DNA of 64,000 nucleotides from UBA6168 sp041752395 (GCA_041752395.1 JBGSWN010000031.1:28366-92365); one strand, 5' to 3'. Counted from the stretch's first letter, positions 1-11,600 are shown. The notes: generated from the letters alone by a model not told the origin. Made by a program: numbers and translations.

Positions 1-1758
1 GGTGATTGCCCCGCCCTGCGCCGAGGCCTGCGGGGCCGTGGTATTCTGTGAAACGTTGGCCGTGGCCGTGGACGTACAGCCGTTTGCGGGGTTTGTGACG
101 GTCAATACATAAGCACCCTGAGCGGTGACGCTAGGGTTTTGCTGGTTGGAAGTAAAGCCATTCGGGCCGGTCCAAGCATAAGTAACGTTTTGAGTACTTG
201 AGTTTCCGCTCAATATTACATTGGAGGATGTACATGTAACTGCACCTCCCGTAGCACTGATATTTGGTGGGGCAACACTGGAAGAAACAGTGGTGGTTGA
301 ACTGCCAGCGCAGCCATTCGTCGTGTTTGTGATGGTTAGTGTGTAACTGCCAGCTTGGTTCACGACAGGGGTTAAGGTCGTTGCCCCCGAAACTATGTTG
401 CCATCAGGGGTAGTCCAAAGCACATTGAAGTATTGGCCGGTGGGGCCAACTGCGTTCAAGGTCGCTTGTGGGTTTGCGCAGCTGATATTGCCTGGAGGGC
501 CAGATGTTACGTTTGGCGGCACTTGGTTCGCCACGACAATTGCGTAAGCAAAAGTCTGGCAGTTGTTGGTCGTATTTTCCACTAACAACTGATAAGTCCC
601 AGGCAAACCAATCAGACAATTATTGAGGGTATTTGCCCCGGAAATAACATAGCCATCGGCCGTGCTCCAAAAATAGCTGTACTGCGGCCCCGTAGAGCTA
701 CCATTGCCGTTGAGGTACATCGTTTGGGTAGTGCAGGTCAGTGGGGCTGGTGCAGTTGCTGCCGCAAATGGGTAGGTGGGCGGAGCGACTACCATGTTCG
801 CTTGAGTGAACGTACAGCCATTTGCATCAGTAATCGAAACACCGTAAGTACCTGCCAATAGGCCAGTGTTCAAAGGGCTTGTAGCGCCATTGCTCCACTG
901 GATATCATAATTAGGGGTGCCGCCTATCGGCTGAATTTCAATCTGTCCGCCCATGCCAGCACAACCTTGGGCTTGAATAGTCGTCCCACTATTGCCGAGG
1001 GGGCCGGAAGCTTCGTTGACGGTGATTGGCCCCAAGGTTTTAGTACCGCCCAGTGAACCTGTGACGGTCAGTGTGTATTGGCCGCCCGACAGGTTCGAGA
1101 TGCTTTGAGTAGTTGCGCCATTGCTCCATTGAAAAGTAAATGGTGGAATGCCGCCTGCAATATTGACTGAAATGGCTCCATTATTGTTGCCGAAGCAATT
1201 GACATGTGTCACATTGTTCAGCGTCAAATCGGGCGCCGAGCACCATTGTGCAACTACCCAAAGGTCATTCGCTCCCATCGGCGACAATTCGTAGATTTTT
1301 TTGTTAGGGCAAACGGCATATAGCGTTGGGAAGTAGTTGATATTGTACGAGCTGTTCAAACTTGCATTGTCAATAATTGGATAAGGTGTGCCAGTCACCC
1401 AATTACCCCAAGTGCCAGCACCCGTGCATCCCGGCTGGTCGTAGAGGCAAGCCAAATTGGTTGCATTATCAGCTTCAATCATGAAGACCATGACGTTGTC
1501 GGTGCCGGGAGGGCCATGCTGGTCATACAAGGTCTCCAGTGCGCCTGTTTGGTGATAGTTCCAGCAGGGGCCGCACCAAGTGGCAGCAAAATCCAAGAAG
1601 ACAATCTTGTTATTGTTGAGGTAGCTGTAAAGGTTGCGGGGAACATTGTTGATGTCGTTCAAGGTCCAGTCTGGCGCTGTGCTGCCATTTTGGAGCTGCG
1701 CAAAAAGCATGTTCCCAGTCAAAATAAAAATGGAGAAAAAGGATAAAATTCGCTTCAT
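1..1758 (-). CDS. Secreted thioredoxin-fold protein with SprB and Ig-like repeats (5' part, runs off the window)
   Basis: This frame is open from an ATG at 1758 to the window edge, 586 codons without a stop, so the C-terminus is missing. Residues 1-20 form a signal peptide (MKRILSFF..., ending LFAQ). A thioredoxin-like domain follows, with the redox motif W-C62-G-P-C65-W. From about residue 178 come two SprB-type repeats with NCFG..NGAI, GG.P.(Y/F), QWSNGAT and AG.Y cores (about 178-250 and 255-330). Three Ig/PKD-like repeats follow, each with W.(S/T)..G.(I/V).SG and a closing NGC or NNC segment. By family knowledge such proteins are type IX cargo with a C-terminal sorting domain beyond the edge. 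The redoxin head on an adhesin-like stalk suggests surface or periplasmic thiol chemistry; the substrate is unknown. Confidence 0.85.
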   Translation of the reverse strand, partial: MKRILSFFSIFILTGNMLFAQLQNGSTAPDWTLNDINNVPRNLYSYLNNNKIVFLDFAATWCGPCWNYHQTGALETLYDQHGPPGTDNVMVFMIEADNATNLACLYDQPGCTGAGTWGNWVTGTPYPIIDNASLNSSYNINYFPTLYAVCPNKKIYELSPMGANDLWVVAQWCSAPDLTLNNVTHVNCFGNNNGAISVNIAGGIPPFTFQWSNGATTQSISNLSGGQYTLTVTGSLGGTKTLGPITVNEASGPLGNSGTTIQAQGCAGMGGQIEIQPIGGTPNYDIQWSNGATSPLNTGLLAGTYGVSITDANGCTFTQANMVVAPPTYPFAAATAPAPLTCTTQTMYLNGNGSSTGPQYSYFWSTADGYVISGANTLNNCLIGLPGTYQLLVENTTNNCQTFAYAIVVANQVPPNVTSGPPGNISCANPQATLNAVGPTGQYFNVLWTTPDGNIVSGATTLTPVVNQAGSYTLTITNTTNGCAGSSTTTVSSSVAPPNISATGGAVTCTSSNVILSGNSSTQNVTYAWTGPNGFTSNQQNPSVTAQGAYVLTVTNPANGCTSTATANVSQNTTAPQASAQGGAIT

Positions 1759-1894
1759 AAATATTGAGTGATTTATAAAAATGAATGTGCAAATGCCAAT
1801 TATTGCGCATCACAAAGTCGCCTAAAAATAATGTTTTTGGTATAAAATTGAGGTGCATTTCCAACGAAATGCCGGACAGCTAACCGAAAAGCCA

Positions 1895-4534
1895 TCATTC
1901 CTGCACGTAAACCCGCTTCACCCGTTCCGAAATCGTCGTGAAAATCTCGTAGGGAATCGTGCCGAGGCTGGCTGCAAGCTCCTGCACGGGCAGTTCTTTT
2001 CCAAAAATAATGACTGAATCACCCGCCACCGCATCTGGGATTTCGGTCGCATCGGCCATGGTCATGTCCATGCAGACATTGCCGATGAGCGGCGCACGGC
2101 GGCCATTTATCAGCACGCTGAACTGGCCGTTGCCCGCCCGTCGCAGCAGCCCGTCAGCGTAGCCAAGGCTGAGGGTGGCAATCCGCATGGGGCGGGAGGC
2201 GACGCCCAGTCTGCCGTAGCCCACGGTCTCCCCTACCGCCACATTTTTTAGCTGTGAAATGGTTGCCTTGAGCGTGTTCACGGTCTGAAGACGGTTTTGC
2301 AACAGCCCGCTGCTGTCAATTCCGTAGAGTCCGATGCCTAGCCGCACCATTTCCATTTGCTGCGCTGGAAAACGGACGATGCCGCCGGAATTGAGGATGT
2401 GCCGCATGGGGCGGTAGCCCAGCCTCCTCACCAATTGGTCGTACATTTTTTGAAAACGGGCAAACTGCTGGCGTGTGAAATCATCGTGGGCAGGTGCCTC
2501 GCTGGCGGCCAAGTGCGAGAAAATAGTTTTTACGGTAAAAAAAGGCCCATCGTTGTCTGGTTTTAACAGCTTCAGCAGTTCATCAATGTCTTGCTCCTCG
2601 AAGCCGAGGCGGTGCATTCCCGTGTCGAGTTTGAGGTGAATGGGCTGTTGGATTGCGGATTGCGGATTGCCCCGACGATTCGTCGGGGCGGATTGGGATC
2701 CCACTGCCCTCGTAGGCTTTTCCTCCATCTGCAATTCAGAATTTGGGGCTTCGCCGTTTTGCTGCGCAAAATGGTTTTTCAAAAAGCCGCTGAAATTACG
2801 GAGCAAATCCAAACTGTAAATCTCGGGTTCCAGGCGCTGTTTCACCAATGCCTCGAAGGTAGCCTCCTCTGGATTCATCACCATGATGGGGAGTTGGATG
2901 CCCGCTTTGCGAAGCTCGACCCCCTCATCGGCGTAAGCCACAGCGAGGTAGTCAACGTTTTGAAATTCCAGCAGTTTTGCTACTTCCGTGCTGCCGCTGC
3001 CGTATGCGCCAGCCTTCACCATCACCATCATTTTGGTGCCGGGCCCAACCTGGCTTTGATAGACCCGCAGGTTGTTGAGCAGGGCACCGAGGTTCACTTC
3101 CAGCACCGTTTTGTGAAACTTGATGGCCAACTGGTTGGCGATGCGCTCGAACTCGAATTGGCGGGCACCTTTCAGCAAAACCACTTCATCCCGAAAAATA
3201 ACCTGCGAAAAATCGTCCAAAAAAGCTTGGGTATTGGGGTAAAAACGGGCATCGAAGTCCTTCGGCAGCCCCTTTTTCACCTGTGCCACCTGTTTGCCGA
3301 TGCCAATCAGTCGGTCAATCCGCTTCTCGACAAGCAGGCTGGCCACCGTCCCGTAAAGCTGTTCCATGGTTTGGCCACTTTGCAGGATGTCGGAAAGGAT
3401 GAGGCTGCTGCGCAGTTTTTTGCCCCCAAAAGTTCGGGGCGGGCTCTGCTGCTCCAAGAAATTGAGGGCAATGCCGAGCGAGGTCAGGTCAGAATTGTAG
3501 CTATCGTTGATGATGGTGCAGCCGTTCAGGCCCTCCTTCAGTTCGAGGCGCATGGCAACGGGTTCCAGTCGGGTCATGCGCTCGGCAATCACTTCGTCGG
3601 GAATGCCCAGGTGGAGCAGCAGTGCCCAGCAATGGATGGCATTCTCGATGCTGGCGGCGTCGGTGAAAGGGATTGCGATTGCGGATTTTGGATTGCGGAT
3701 TTCGGATTGGCGCAGTTCGCCTTCGAGTCGTGTGATTGTTGCAGTTTGTTGCTTCGCAAGGATTTGCAGATCGGCGGGCAGACCAGTAGCAGACCAAGTG
3801 AAAAAATGCTTGTTTTTAGCCTTAAAAGCCAATTCTATTTGCTTCGCAACGAGTTGGTTATCAACGCAGTAAATCAGCGTTCCACAATTCTTGAACAGCA
3901 TCAGTTTCTCCTGAATCTTGGTTTCTACATCAGGAAAGCCCTCTTGGTGTGCTTCGCCGATATTGGTAAAAATGCCGATGGTCGGGGCGAGTATCCGTTC
4001 CAGTTTTTCCATCTCACCGGGCTGCGAGATGCCCGCTTCGAAGATGCCGAGCGAGTTTTCAGGGGTAATTTGGAGGACGGAGAGTGGCACGCCCGTCTGC
4101 GAATTGTAGCTTTTGGGGCTGCGCACGATGTGAAAATCCTCGTAAAGTAAATGAAAAAGCCACTCCTTGACGATGGTTTTGCCGTTGCTGCCCGTAATGC
4201 CGACGACTGGCAAATTGAATTGCCGCCGATGCCAGGCTGCTAAGGCATGGAAGGCTTCGTGCGTGTTTTTTACAAGGATAAAATTGGCCTGCGGGAACTG
4301 ACCCGGCTTGGTCGGCGCTTTTGAAACCAAGAAATTTCGGATGCCAAATTCGTACAATTCCCGAAGGAACTCGTGCCCATCGTGCCGCCTTCCCTGCATG
4401 GCGATGTAGATTGAGCTGGCTGGAAAAATGACTTGGCGGCTATCGAGCAGCAAGTGTTCGATGACGGCATCGTGCGGCGGTTGGAGGAATTGGCCGCCTG
4501 TGATTTCGGTGATTTGTTGGACGGAATAGCGCAT
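1895..4534 (-). CDS. murF-alr: Bifunctional UDP-N-acetylmuramoyl-tripeptide:D-alanyl-D-alanine ligase / alanine racemase
   Basis: The protein has 879 residues from the ATG at 4534; an upstream in-frame start at 4555 is less likely because MRYSVQQI matches MurF N-termini. The N-terminal half is MurF, which adds D-Ala-D-Ala to the UDP-MurNAc tripeptide: ATP loop GITGSNGKT at about 112-120, then NDSYNS. The C-terminal half is a PLP alanine racemase: the PLP lysine is K507 in VKAGAYGSG, followed by LKLDTGMHRLGF and LGYADG with the catalytic Tyr. The fusion couples making D-Ala to using it and is common in Bacteroidota. Two stretches look inserted: about 275-290 in MurF and about 591-631 just before LKLDTGM. 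Both are encoded by short tandem repeat DNA (ggattgc units). The family would not predict them, but the frame stays open. Confidence 0.95.
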   Translation of the reverse strand: MRYSVQQITEITGGQFLQPPHDAVIEHLLLDSRQVIFPASSIYIAMQGRRHDGHEFLRELYEFGIRNFLVSKAPTKPGQFPQANFILVKNTHEAFHALAAWHRRQFNLPVVGITGSNGKTIVKEWLFHLLYEDFHIVRSPKSYNSQTGVPLSVLQITPENSLGIFEAGISQPGEMEKLERILAPTIGIFTNIGEAHQEGFPDVETKIQEKLMLFKNCGTLIYCVDNQLVAKQIELAFKAKNKHFFTWSATGLPADLQILAKQQTATITRLEGELRQSEIRNPKSAIAIPFTDAASIENAIHCWALLLHLGIPDEVIAERMTRLEPVAMRLELKEGLNGCTIINDSYNSDLTSLGIALNFLEQQSPPRTFGGKKLRSSLILSDILQSGQTMEQLYGTVASLLVEKRIDRLIGIGKQVAQVKKGLPKDFDARFYPNTQAFLDDFSQVIFRDEVVLLKGARQFEFERIANQLAIKFHKTVLEVNLGALLNNLRVYQSQVGPGTKMMVMVKAGAYGSGSTEVAKLLEFQNVDYLAVAYADEGVELRKAGIQLPIMVMNPEEATFEALVKQRLEPEIYSLDLLRNFSGFLKNHFAQQNGEAPNSELQMEEKPTRAVGSQSAPTNRRGNPQSAIQQPIHLKLDTGMHRLGFEEQDIDELLKLLKPDNDGPFFTVKTIFSHLAASEAPAHDDFTRQQFARFQKMYDQLVRRLGYRPMRHILNSGGIVRFPAQQMEMVRLGIGLYGIDSSGLLQNRLQTVNTLKATISQLKNVAVGETVGYGRLGVASRPMRIATLSLGYADGLLRRAGNGQFSVLINGRRAPLIGNVCMDMTMADATEIPDAVAGDSVIIFGKELPVQELAASLGTIPYEIFTTISERVKRVYVQE
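2650..2700. repeat. Short tandem repeat plus perfect palindrome inside murF-alr
   Basis: Three copies of the 7-bp unit ggattgc (2650-2670) run into the palindrome ccccgacga-t-tcgtcgggg (2670-2688). The block lies in frame within the racemase half, before the conserved LKLDTGM strand. Confidence 0.8.
3668..3712. repeat. Short tandem repeat inside the MurF half
   Basis: Degenerate copies of the unit gattgcg or ggattgc, the same family as at 2650. On the coding strand it reads SEIRNPKSAIAI, closely like GNPQSAIQQ encoded by the other copy. Confidence 0.75.
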
Positions 4535-4541
4535 AATTGAG

Positions 4542-4549
4542 CAAAAGTA
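4542..4549 (-). promoter_or_regulatory. Bacteroidota -7 box for murF-alr
   Basis: TACTTTTG on the minus strand fits TAnnTTTG. It ends only 8 nt before the ATG at 4534, so the transcript would have almost no leader. No clear -33 TTG was found. Confidence 0.4.
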
Positions 4550-4567
4550 AAGCAAAGTATAGAGTTA

Positions 4568-4735
4568 CAATGGTTCGTGAGGTTTATGGTTTCAAGTTTC
4601 ACGGCAGCGGCTGCTGAAATTGTTTTTTACTGTTTTTTTTGGTAAAAACCACCGTTTCAAAAGTTCGATTGGTTTGCATTACAGCAATAAAATCTATGAA
4701 ACCTTAATCTTGAAACCTTATGAACCATCGAAATA
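4568..4735. repeat. Dispersed inverted-repeat element, copy 1
   Basis: It opens with ggttcgtgaggttta and ends with gaaaccttatgaacc, which are imperfect reverse complements. The interior carries tttcacgg and cgtttcaaaagttcga. A related copy lies at 24591-24768 and shares both the opening words and the cgtttca..a.ttcgat core. The element fills most of the gap between the divergent murF-alr and ruvA genes. Confidence 0.6.
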
Positions 4736-4792
4736 CTTACCCCAATCAAAATTCTTACCTTCGCCGCTCTTTTTCATCAAACATCACAAGTA

Positions 4793-5383
4793 TTGATAAC
4801 GCATATCAACGGTACGATTACCCACAAAACAGCCACTTATATCGTGGTGGAGGCGGGCGGAATCGGCTACCACGTAAATATCAGCCTGAGCACCTACGCC
4901 AAAATTGAAAAACTGGAAAAGGTGAAAATCCTGACCTTCCTCAACATCAAGGAGGATGCCCACACGCTGTACGGCTTCGCTGAGGACGAGGAGCGGGTGC
5001 TGTTCACTCACCTGATTTCGGTATCGGGCATTGGGCCAACGACGGCGCAGGTGATGCTCTCGCAGATGAGTGCCGAGGAAATCAGGTCGGCCATCATCGG
5101 CGAAAACGAGGTGGCGCTGCGAAAGGTGAAGGGCATTGGCCCAAAAGCGGCGAAGCAAATCATCCTTGACTTGAAGAGCAAAATGATGAAGTCTGGCGGC
5201 GACCTGACAGTGTCGCTGCTTCCTGCGGACAATACCATCCGAGAGGAAGCGTTATCTGCCCTGCTGTCCTTGCAGGTGAACAAAATTCAGGCGCAAAAGG
5301 CGCTGAACAAGGTACTGGCCGAACAACCGGGTGTGAAAACCGTAGAAGATTTGGTCAGGTTGGCTTTGAAACAGTTGAATTGA
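4793..5383 (+). CDS. ruvA: Holliday junction branch migration protein RuvA
   Basis: The protein has 196 residues, normal for RuvA. It binds four-way junctions as a tetramer and loads the RuvB motor for branch migration. The N-terminal OB fold reads ITHINGTI...GGIGYHV. The helix-hairpin-helix segments are visible as SVSGIGPTTAQVML and KVKGIGPKAAKQIILDL, and the short C-terminal RuvB-contact domain ends at LALKQLN. The start is TTG at 4793, chosen because ITHINGT aligns with RuvA N-termini and no ATG or GTG is close by in frame. It lies upstream of sprA in the same direction, an arrangement I recall from other Bacteroidota. An 11-bp inverted repeat follows the stop. Confidence 0.95.
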   Translation: MITHINGTITHKTATYIVVEAGGIGYHVNISLSTYAKIEKLEKVKILTFLNIKEDAHTLYGFAEDEERVLFTHLISVSGIGPTTAQVMLSQMSAEEIRSAIIGENEVALRKVKGIGPKAAKQIILDLKSKMMKSGGDLTVSLLPADNTIREEALSALLSLQVNKIQAQKALNKVLAEQPGVKTVEDLVRLALKQLN

Positions 5384-5389
5384 GTTGTT

Positions 5390-5424
5390 GGGGTATTGAG
5401 ATATTGGCAATAACTCAATACCCC
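5390..5424 (+). terminator. Inverted repeat after ruvA
   Basis: A perfect 11-bp stem, ggggtattgag / ctcaatacccc, encloses 13 nt and starts 6 bases after the ruvA stop. No U-run follows, so it may instead be one of the short hairpin repeats typical of this window. Confidence 0.5.
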
Positions 5425-5698
5425 AGTCATCCAATAATGTTAAAAACCACTCCTTGCAAAGGCCAGCACAACGAATGGCGTTTTAGCGCAAACAAACGAG
5501 ACTAAGAAAGGACTTTGGTACTTTTACGGAGATGATTTTCAACTAATATTTTATAGCAAGAACCCAACTATTCACCATCCTTTTCGTAAACCTGCATTTG
5601 GCCATTATTGGCCTCAATCCAGTCCTTTTTTCAGCTCGTTACTTTTTTTTAAGCAGATTGTCTTTCAAAAGAAATTCTAGTTATTGCACATGCATCTT
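5425..5698. other. Gene-free stretch before sprA
   Basis: No coding signal is visible. A weak -7-like TACTTTTA (5519-5526) lies about 170 bases before the chosen sprA start. Together with the hairpin after ruvA the gap is about 315 bases. Confidence 0.4.
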
Positions 5699-8600
5699 AT
5701 GAAGAAGAGAATTATTCTACCCGGTATTTTGATGGTTATCGGACTTTTTGCACTCACCACTCCCATGCGTGGCAGCAGCCATTTTCCCGAAAATCCTTAT
5801 TCCCCTGAATATGTTTTGGCAACCCATGAGAACAGTCCCGCCAAGCTAAGTTCAATGCTTACTTCGCTACTCACAGTGCCACAAGATACCATCCCGCTCG
5901 AACCTCGTAACGGTGATTTTTATACCACGCCCAGTTCCAATCCTTTCGACCTGAAAGACCCGAAAGAGGTGAAACAGACCGTGGAATTTGACCCAGTCAC
6001 CAACCAGTACATCATCACCGAGAAAATTGGCGACGACTACTTCAGCCCTCCCACCTACATGACATTTGAGGAGTTCATGGACTACCAGACCAAAAAGCAG
6101 GAACAGGATTACTTCAAGGAACTGAACGGGTCGGGGCAGCGTGGGGTGAACGGGAAGTTGGATCCTATCGGAAAAATTGATGTGAAAAACCAGCTCATTG
6201 AGCGGCTTTTTGGCGGCACGAAAGTGGACATCCAGCCCAAGGGCAATATTGACCTGACCTTCGGGGTGGACTATTCCAATACCCAGAATCCAAGTTGGAC
6301 CAAGCGCCAGCAACGGCGGGGCGGTTTTGATTTTGACATGGACATCCAGATGAACGTGGAGGGCTCCATCGGTGAAAAACTCAAACTCAGCACCAATTAC
6401 AATACAAAGGCAACCTTCGACTTCGACAACACGATGAAGCTCGATTACAACACGGATGCTTTTGGGGAAGACGACATCATCAAGAAAATAGAAGCTGGGA
6501 ACGTGAGCCTTCCGCTCAAAAGCACGCTCATCCAAGGTAGCCAAAGCCTTTTTGGCTTAAAAACCGAGTTGCAATTTGCGAAGCTAAGGTTGGCGCTTGT
6601 TGCTTCGCAACAACGCTCTAGGCAGGACGACGTCACACTGAAAGGTGGCAGTCAGTTTCAGGAATATGAAGTATTTGCGGATGCTTACGACGAAAACAGG
6701 CACTTCCTACTCACTCATTATAACCGCAACAATTTTGAAAACTCGCTGTCCGACCTGCCAGCCATCAAGACGCTTTTTAAAATCCAAAAAATTCAGGTTT
6801 GGGTCACCGACACGAGGGGCAGCACGGAAAACATCAGGGACATCGTGGCCATTGCCGACATCGGGGAGACCACTCGTATGACCAATAACTCTGCGGCCAT
6901 GCAGCCCCCGGCAGTGCCAGTATATCCAGACAACAAGGGACAGGGCTTGCCTGATAACTACGCCAACCCTATTTATCCGGCATTGTTGGCTAACGCCAGT
7001 TCAAAGCAGGTGGAGCGTATCGTGAACGTGCTGAAAACACCGCCGTTCAACTTCCAGCAAGGCCGTGATTTCGAGAAAGTGACTGCACGCCTGCTATCAA
7101 CCTCTGAGTACACCTTCCACCCAGAGCTTGGTTTTATCTCTATCAACCTTAATATTCAGCCAGATCAAGTAGTGGGCGTCGCCTTCGAATACACCTACAG
7201 AGACAAGCTGTACCAAGTGGGGCAAATGGCAGAAGACGTGGCGCAAAATACGGGCATTTCAAACAGTCAGGATTCGACTCAAATCCCAAACCAGAACGTG
7301 CTTTTTGTGAAGATGCTAAAAAGCACCGTGCAGCCCGTCAACCTTCCGACCTGGGATTTGATGATGAAAAACGTGTACAATATCGGTGCCTACAACGTTT
7401 CACAAGAAGACTTCAAACTGGACATTTTTTATGACGACCCAGGGCAGGGCAGCAAGCGGTTTTTACCAAGCAGCAACCTTGCTGGCATTCCGTTATTGCG
7501 GGTTTTCAACCTCGACCAACTCAACGTACAGAACGACCCACAACCCGATGGCGTGTTCGACTATGTGGAAGGCTTGACGATACAATCCCGCAACGGGCGT
7601 GTCATGTTCCCAGTATTGGAGCCATTTGGGAGTGCGCTCAGGGCTAAAATAGCCGACCCCAGTGAAGCCTTGGAAGAAAAGAAATATGTTTATGACCAGC
7701 TTTACCGGCAAACCCTTTTCAACGCTCGGGAATTTCCTGAGTTGAATCGTTTTACCATAAAAGGCACTTACAAGTCCAGTGTTTCCAGCGAAATTTCATT
7801 GGGCGCATTCAATATCCCCCCAGGGTCTGTGATAGTGACGGCGGGTGGGGCGCCCCTGGTAGAGGGCAGGGATTACGAAGTGGACTATTCGATTGGCAAA
7901 GTGCGTATCCTCAACGACGCCATCCTCAATTCTGGAACCCCCATAAAAGTATCTTTTGAAGACAATACGCTGTTTGGATTCCAGACCAAGTCCATGATTG
8001 GTATGCGGGCAGATTACGAAGTAAACAAACACCTGACCCTAGGTGCTACTTATCTGCGGTTATTCGAGCGGCCTTTTACCCAAAAGGTGAACATTGGCGA
8101 CGACCCTATCAACAACCGGATGTTCGGCCTTGATGTGAACTACAGCAATGAAGTGCCTTGGATCACGAAAATGGTGGACAAGCTACCGTTCATTTCTACC
8201 AAAGCCCCTTCCAACGTCACACTTTCCGCCGAAACGGCGGCCATCAAACCGGGTCACGCCCGTGCCATCAACGAAAATTCGGAGGCGGACAAGGGCGGCG
8301 TCGTTTATATTGATGACTTCGAGGGAAGCGCCCAGCCCATCAATGTCCAATCGCCATTTAATGGTACAAACGGCTGGGTAATGTCAAGTATCCCGCAAAA
8401 CGACATGTTTCCGGAATCAGGGCTGAGAGACAATATTTTAGCCGGTGTAAATCGGGCCCATTTGAGTTGGTTCAGGATGGAGCCAGGCAGTGACATTCGG
8501 GGGGACGGCGACAGTGGCAACCCTTATTCGCAGAACATCAGACAGCAGGAAATATTCCCCAACCTCTCCAACCAAAACAGTTTTGGCGACAATTTCACCC

Positions 8601-11600
8601 AGATACTGGACATAGCGTACGACCCCACCCGGCGTGGCCCCTACAATTATGACACGCCAGGAGGTACGATATTTTCCAAAGGCTTGAACACCTCGAACGC
8701 CCGTCTGCTGGAACCAGAAACCCGTTGGGCAGGTATCATGCGGCAGTTGACGACCAATGATTTTCAAACCGCCAATATCGAATACATCGAATTCTGGATG
8801 ATGAGCCCCTACTTGGACAAAACGGGCGCAGATGCCGGAAACCCTGATGCCGCTAATGGTGACATGGACGGTTATATCTATTTCAACCTCGGAAATATTT
8901 CCGAGGATATCATGCCCGACTCTCGGAAGTTTTTTGAAAATGGCCTTCCTGGCCCAAATACAACGGGGCGCCGAGCGGCAAACACCAATTGGGGAAGAGT
9001 GCCGCTCACGCAGCAAATCACTACCCAGTTTGACACGGATCCTGAAAACCGGGCTGCGCAAGACGTGGGCCTCGATGGGCTCTCAGATGTCGCTGAGCGG
9101 GTGAAGTTTAAACCCTTTTTGGATGCTATCAATAATCCAACCACGGGCATTACCGACCCTGATATTCGTGCGTCAATATTCAATGACCCCTCCAACGATG
9201 ATTTTGTTCACTTCCGTTACGGCGAAGATTTCAATAACAATACACCACTTTTAGAGCGGTATGATCGCTTTTTTGGAACAGAAGGCAACACGCCTATCTT
9301 ACAAGGGGAACAGACCTCACCTGCTTCCACGCTTTTGCCAGATGGCGAAGACCTTGATGGCGATCGCACTTTGAACGAAACGGAAGGGTATTTCCAGTAC
9401 CGGGTTCCTATCAAATACGATGGCGGCAAGGGGATTGACCTCGACAACCCGTTCATCACTGACGTTACGACTGGCGAAAATGGCCGGGTTTGGTACCGAT
9501 TCAGGGTTCCACTTGACGTGCCAGCCTCCGACCCAAACTTTGCAAAAGTAGGTGGGATTGAAGATTTCCGCTCCATACGCTTCATGCGCATGTACTTCAA
9601 GGACTTCAAAGCGCCTGTTCAGTTTCGCTTCGCAACGCTTGACTTGCAGCGCAACCAATGGCGTCGCTACAAGCAGGACATTGGCGAGGCATGTATTTCT
9701 GCTGACCCAGACGACTTCCAAGGGCAGACTGTTTTTGAGCTAAACAAAGTCAATATTGAGGAAAACAGCCAGCGCCAACCTTTCAACTACGTGTTGCCTC
9801 CGGGCATCACCCGTGAGCAGGCACTGGGCGTAAACCTGCAAGCTTTTCAGAACGAGCAGGCCTTGACGATGAAGGTTTGCAACTTAGCAGATGGTGATGC
9901 AAGGGGCATGTTCAAGAACCTGAACCTTGACATGCGTTACTACAGCAAGCTGAAAATGTTTGTACACGCAGAACCAACTGACTGTGGCATGGGCCCAGAG
10001 CCACTGGACAATGAAGACTTAAGGGTTTTTGTGCGCTTCGGCAGTGACTTTAAGAACAATTTTTACGAGTACGAAATACCGCTGACGCTCTCCGACCCGG
10101 ATGACCCGACGCCGAAAAACGACAGCAAATACCAGCGGGTTGTTTGGCCGAAGGACAATGACATCAGTATTGTTTTTGATCAATTGAAAACGTTGAAACT
10201 TAATCGGAATGCAAGTTCGACCAGTGCTGGGCAGATATATTCAGATGAAATTGATAGGGACAACGGCTTGGGCAAGGCCCGTATCAGCATCAAAGGAGCC
10301 CCCAACCTTGGCAATATAAAGGCACTGATGATCGGTATCCGAAATGCAAAAGAAGGCGACGAATGCGACCCGAGCGATACGAAGAGCGTAGAAATATGGG
10401 TGAATGAGCTTCGGACATTCGGACTCGATGAAAGAGGCGGCGTGGCTGCCACTGCCCGAGCGGATATCCAATTGGCCGACCTCGGCACCCTGAGCCTTTC
10501 TGGCAAAGCCAGCAGCATCGGTTTTGGGGCGCTTGACCAAAAATTGCTAGAGCGGAGCCGGGAGCAGATTACGCAGTACGATATTGCCACCCAGGTGGCA
10601 CTCGACAAGTTTTTGCCCAGTGGTTTTGGGCTGAAACTGCCTTTTTATTTCCAATACTCCAGCGAAGTCCACAACCCTCAGTTTGACCCCTATGATTTGG
10701 ACATCGAAGTGAGCGATAAAAAGAAACTGGTCAGCGACCCTGCGGCCTATAAAAAACTGGTGCAGACGGCGACCAAGATCAAGAGCTACAACTTCACAAA
10801 CGTACGTTGGGAAGACCCTAATTCCAATGGTAAAAAAATGCCTTGGAGCTTGTCGAACTTCAGCTTTACCTATGGTTTTGAGGAGACCTCACGCCGTGAC
10901 CCCATTATTGAAAGCGATGTGCTCACCCGTAATCGTGGCGCCATTGACTACACTTACCAGCGGAACGTCAAGTACATCGAGCCATTTAAAAAACTGATTA
11001 AAAAGGACAAGTACCTCAAGTTTATCAAAGAGATAAACTTTAATCTTTTGCCGAATTCGTTCAGTGTTTCCACAGACCTCGACCGACGTTTCAACAAGAC
11101 AAAATATAGGTTCTCCGGTGACAACCCACTTTACAATACCTATTTCAATAAACAGTTCCTCTGGACCCGCCGCTATGATTTAGCTTGGGATTTCACCAAA
11201 AACCTGAAGTTTAAATTCAATGCAGACAATACTGGTGTAGTTGACGAGCCAGAAGAGAACGAAATGATCAGGCGGAACCAACTTAGTTCCAGCGACCCTG
11301 AGTACATCTCCAATATCAAGGATTACCGAAGGGAAGCCATTTTCAAAAATATGCGTGATTTTGGCCGAACCAAAAGCTACAAGCACCAGTATTCATTGAC
11401 CTACAACGTACCCTTAAAGGCGTTCCCGTTCATGGATTGGACAAGCCTGAAACTTTCCTACGATGCCGATTACTCGTGGGATGCCGCCAGTCTTGCCACC
11501 AATGCACAGGCACTTGGCAACGTCATCACCAATGGCCAGCGCCGTCAAGTGGAAGGAGACCTTGACTTTGAAAAGCTTTACAACTATTCAAAATACCTTA

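Noticed and set aside
2591..4150. Open frame of 519 codons on the plus strand
   Set aside because: It lies wholly opposite murF-alr, whose motifs are clear. The plus frame has His- and Phe-rich composition without any family feature.
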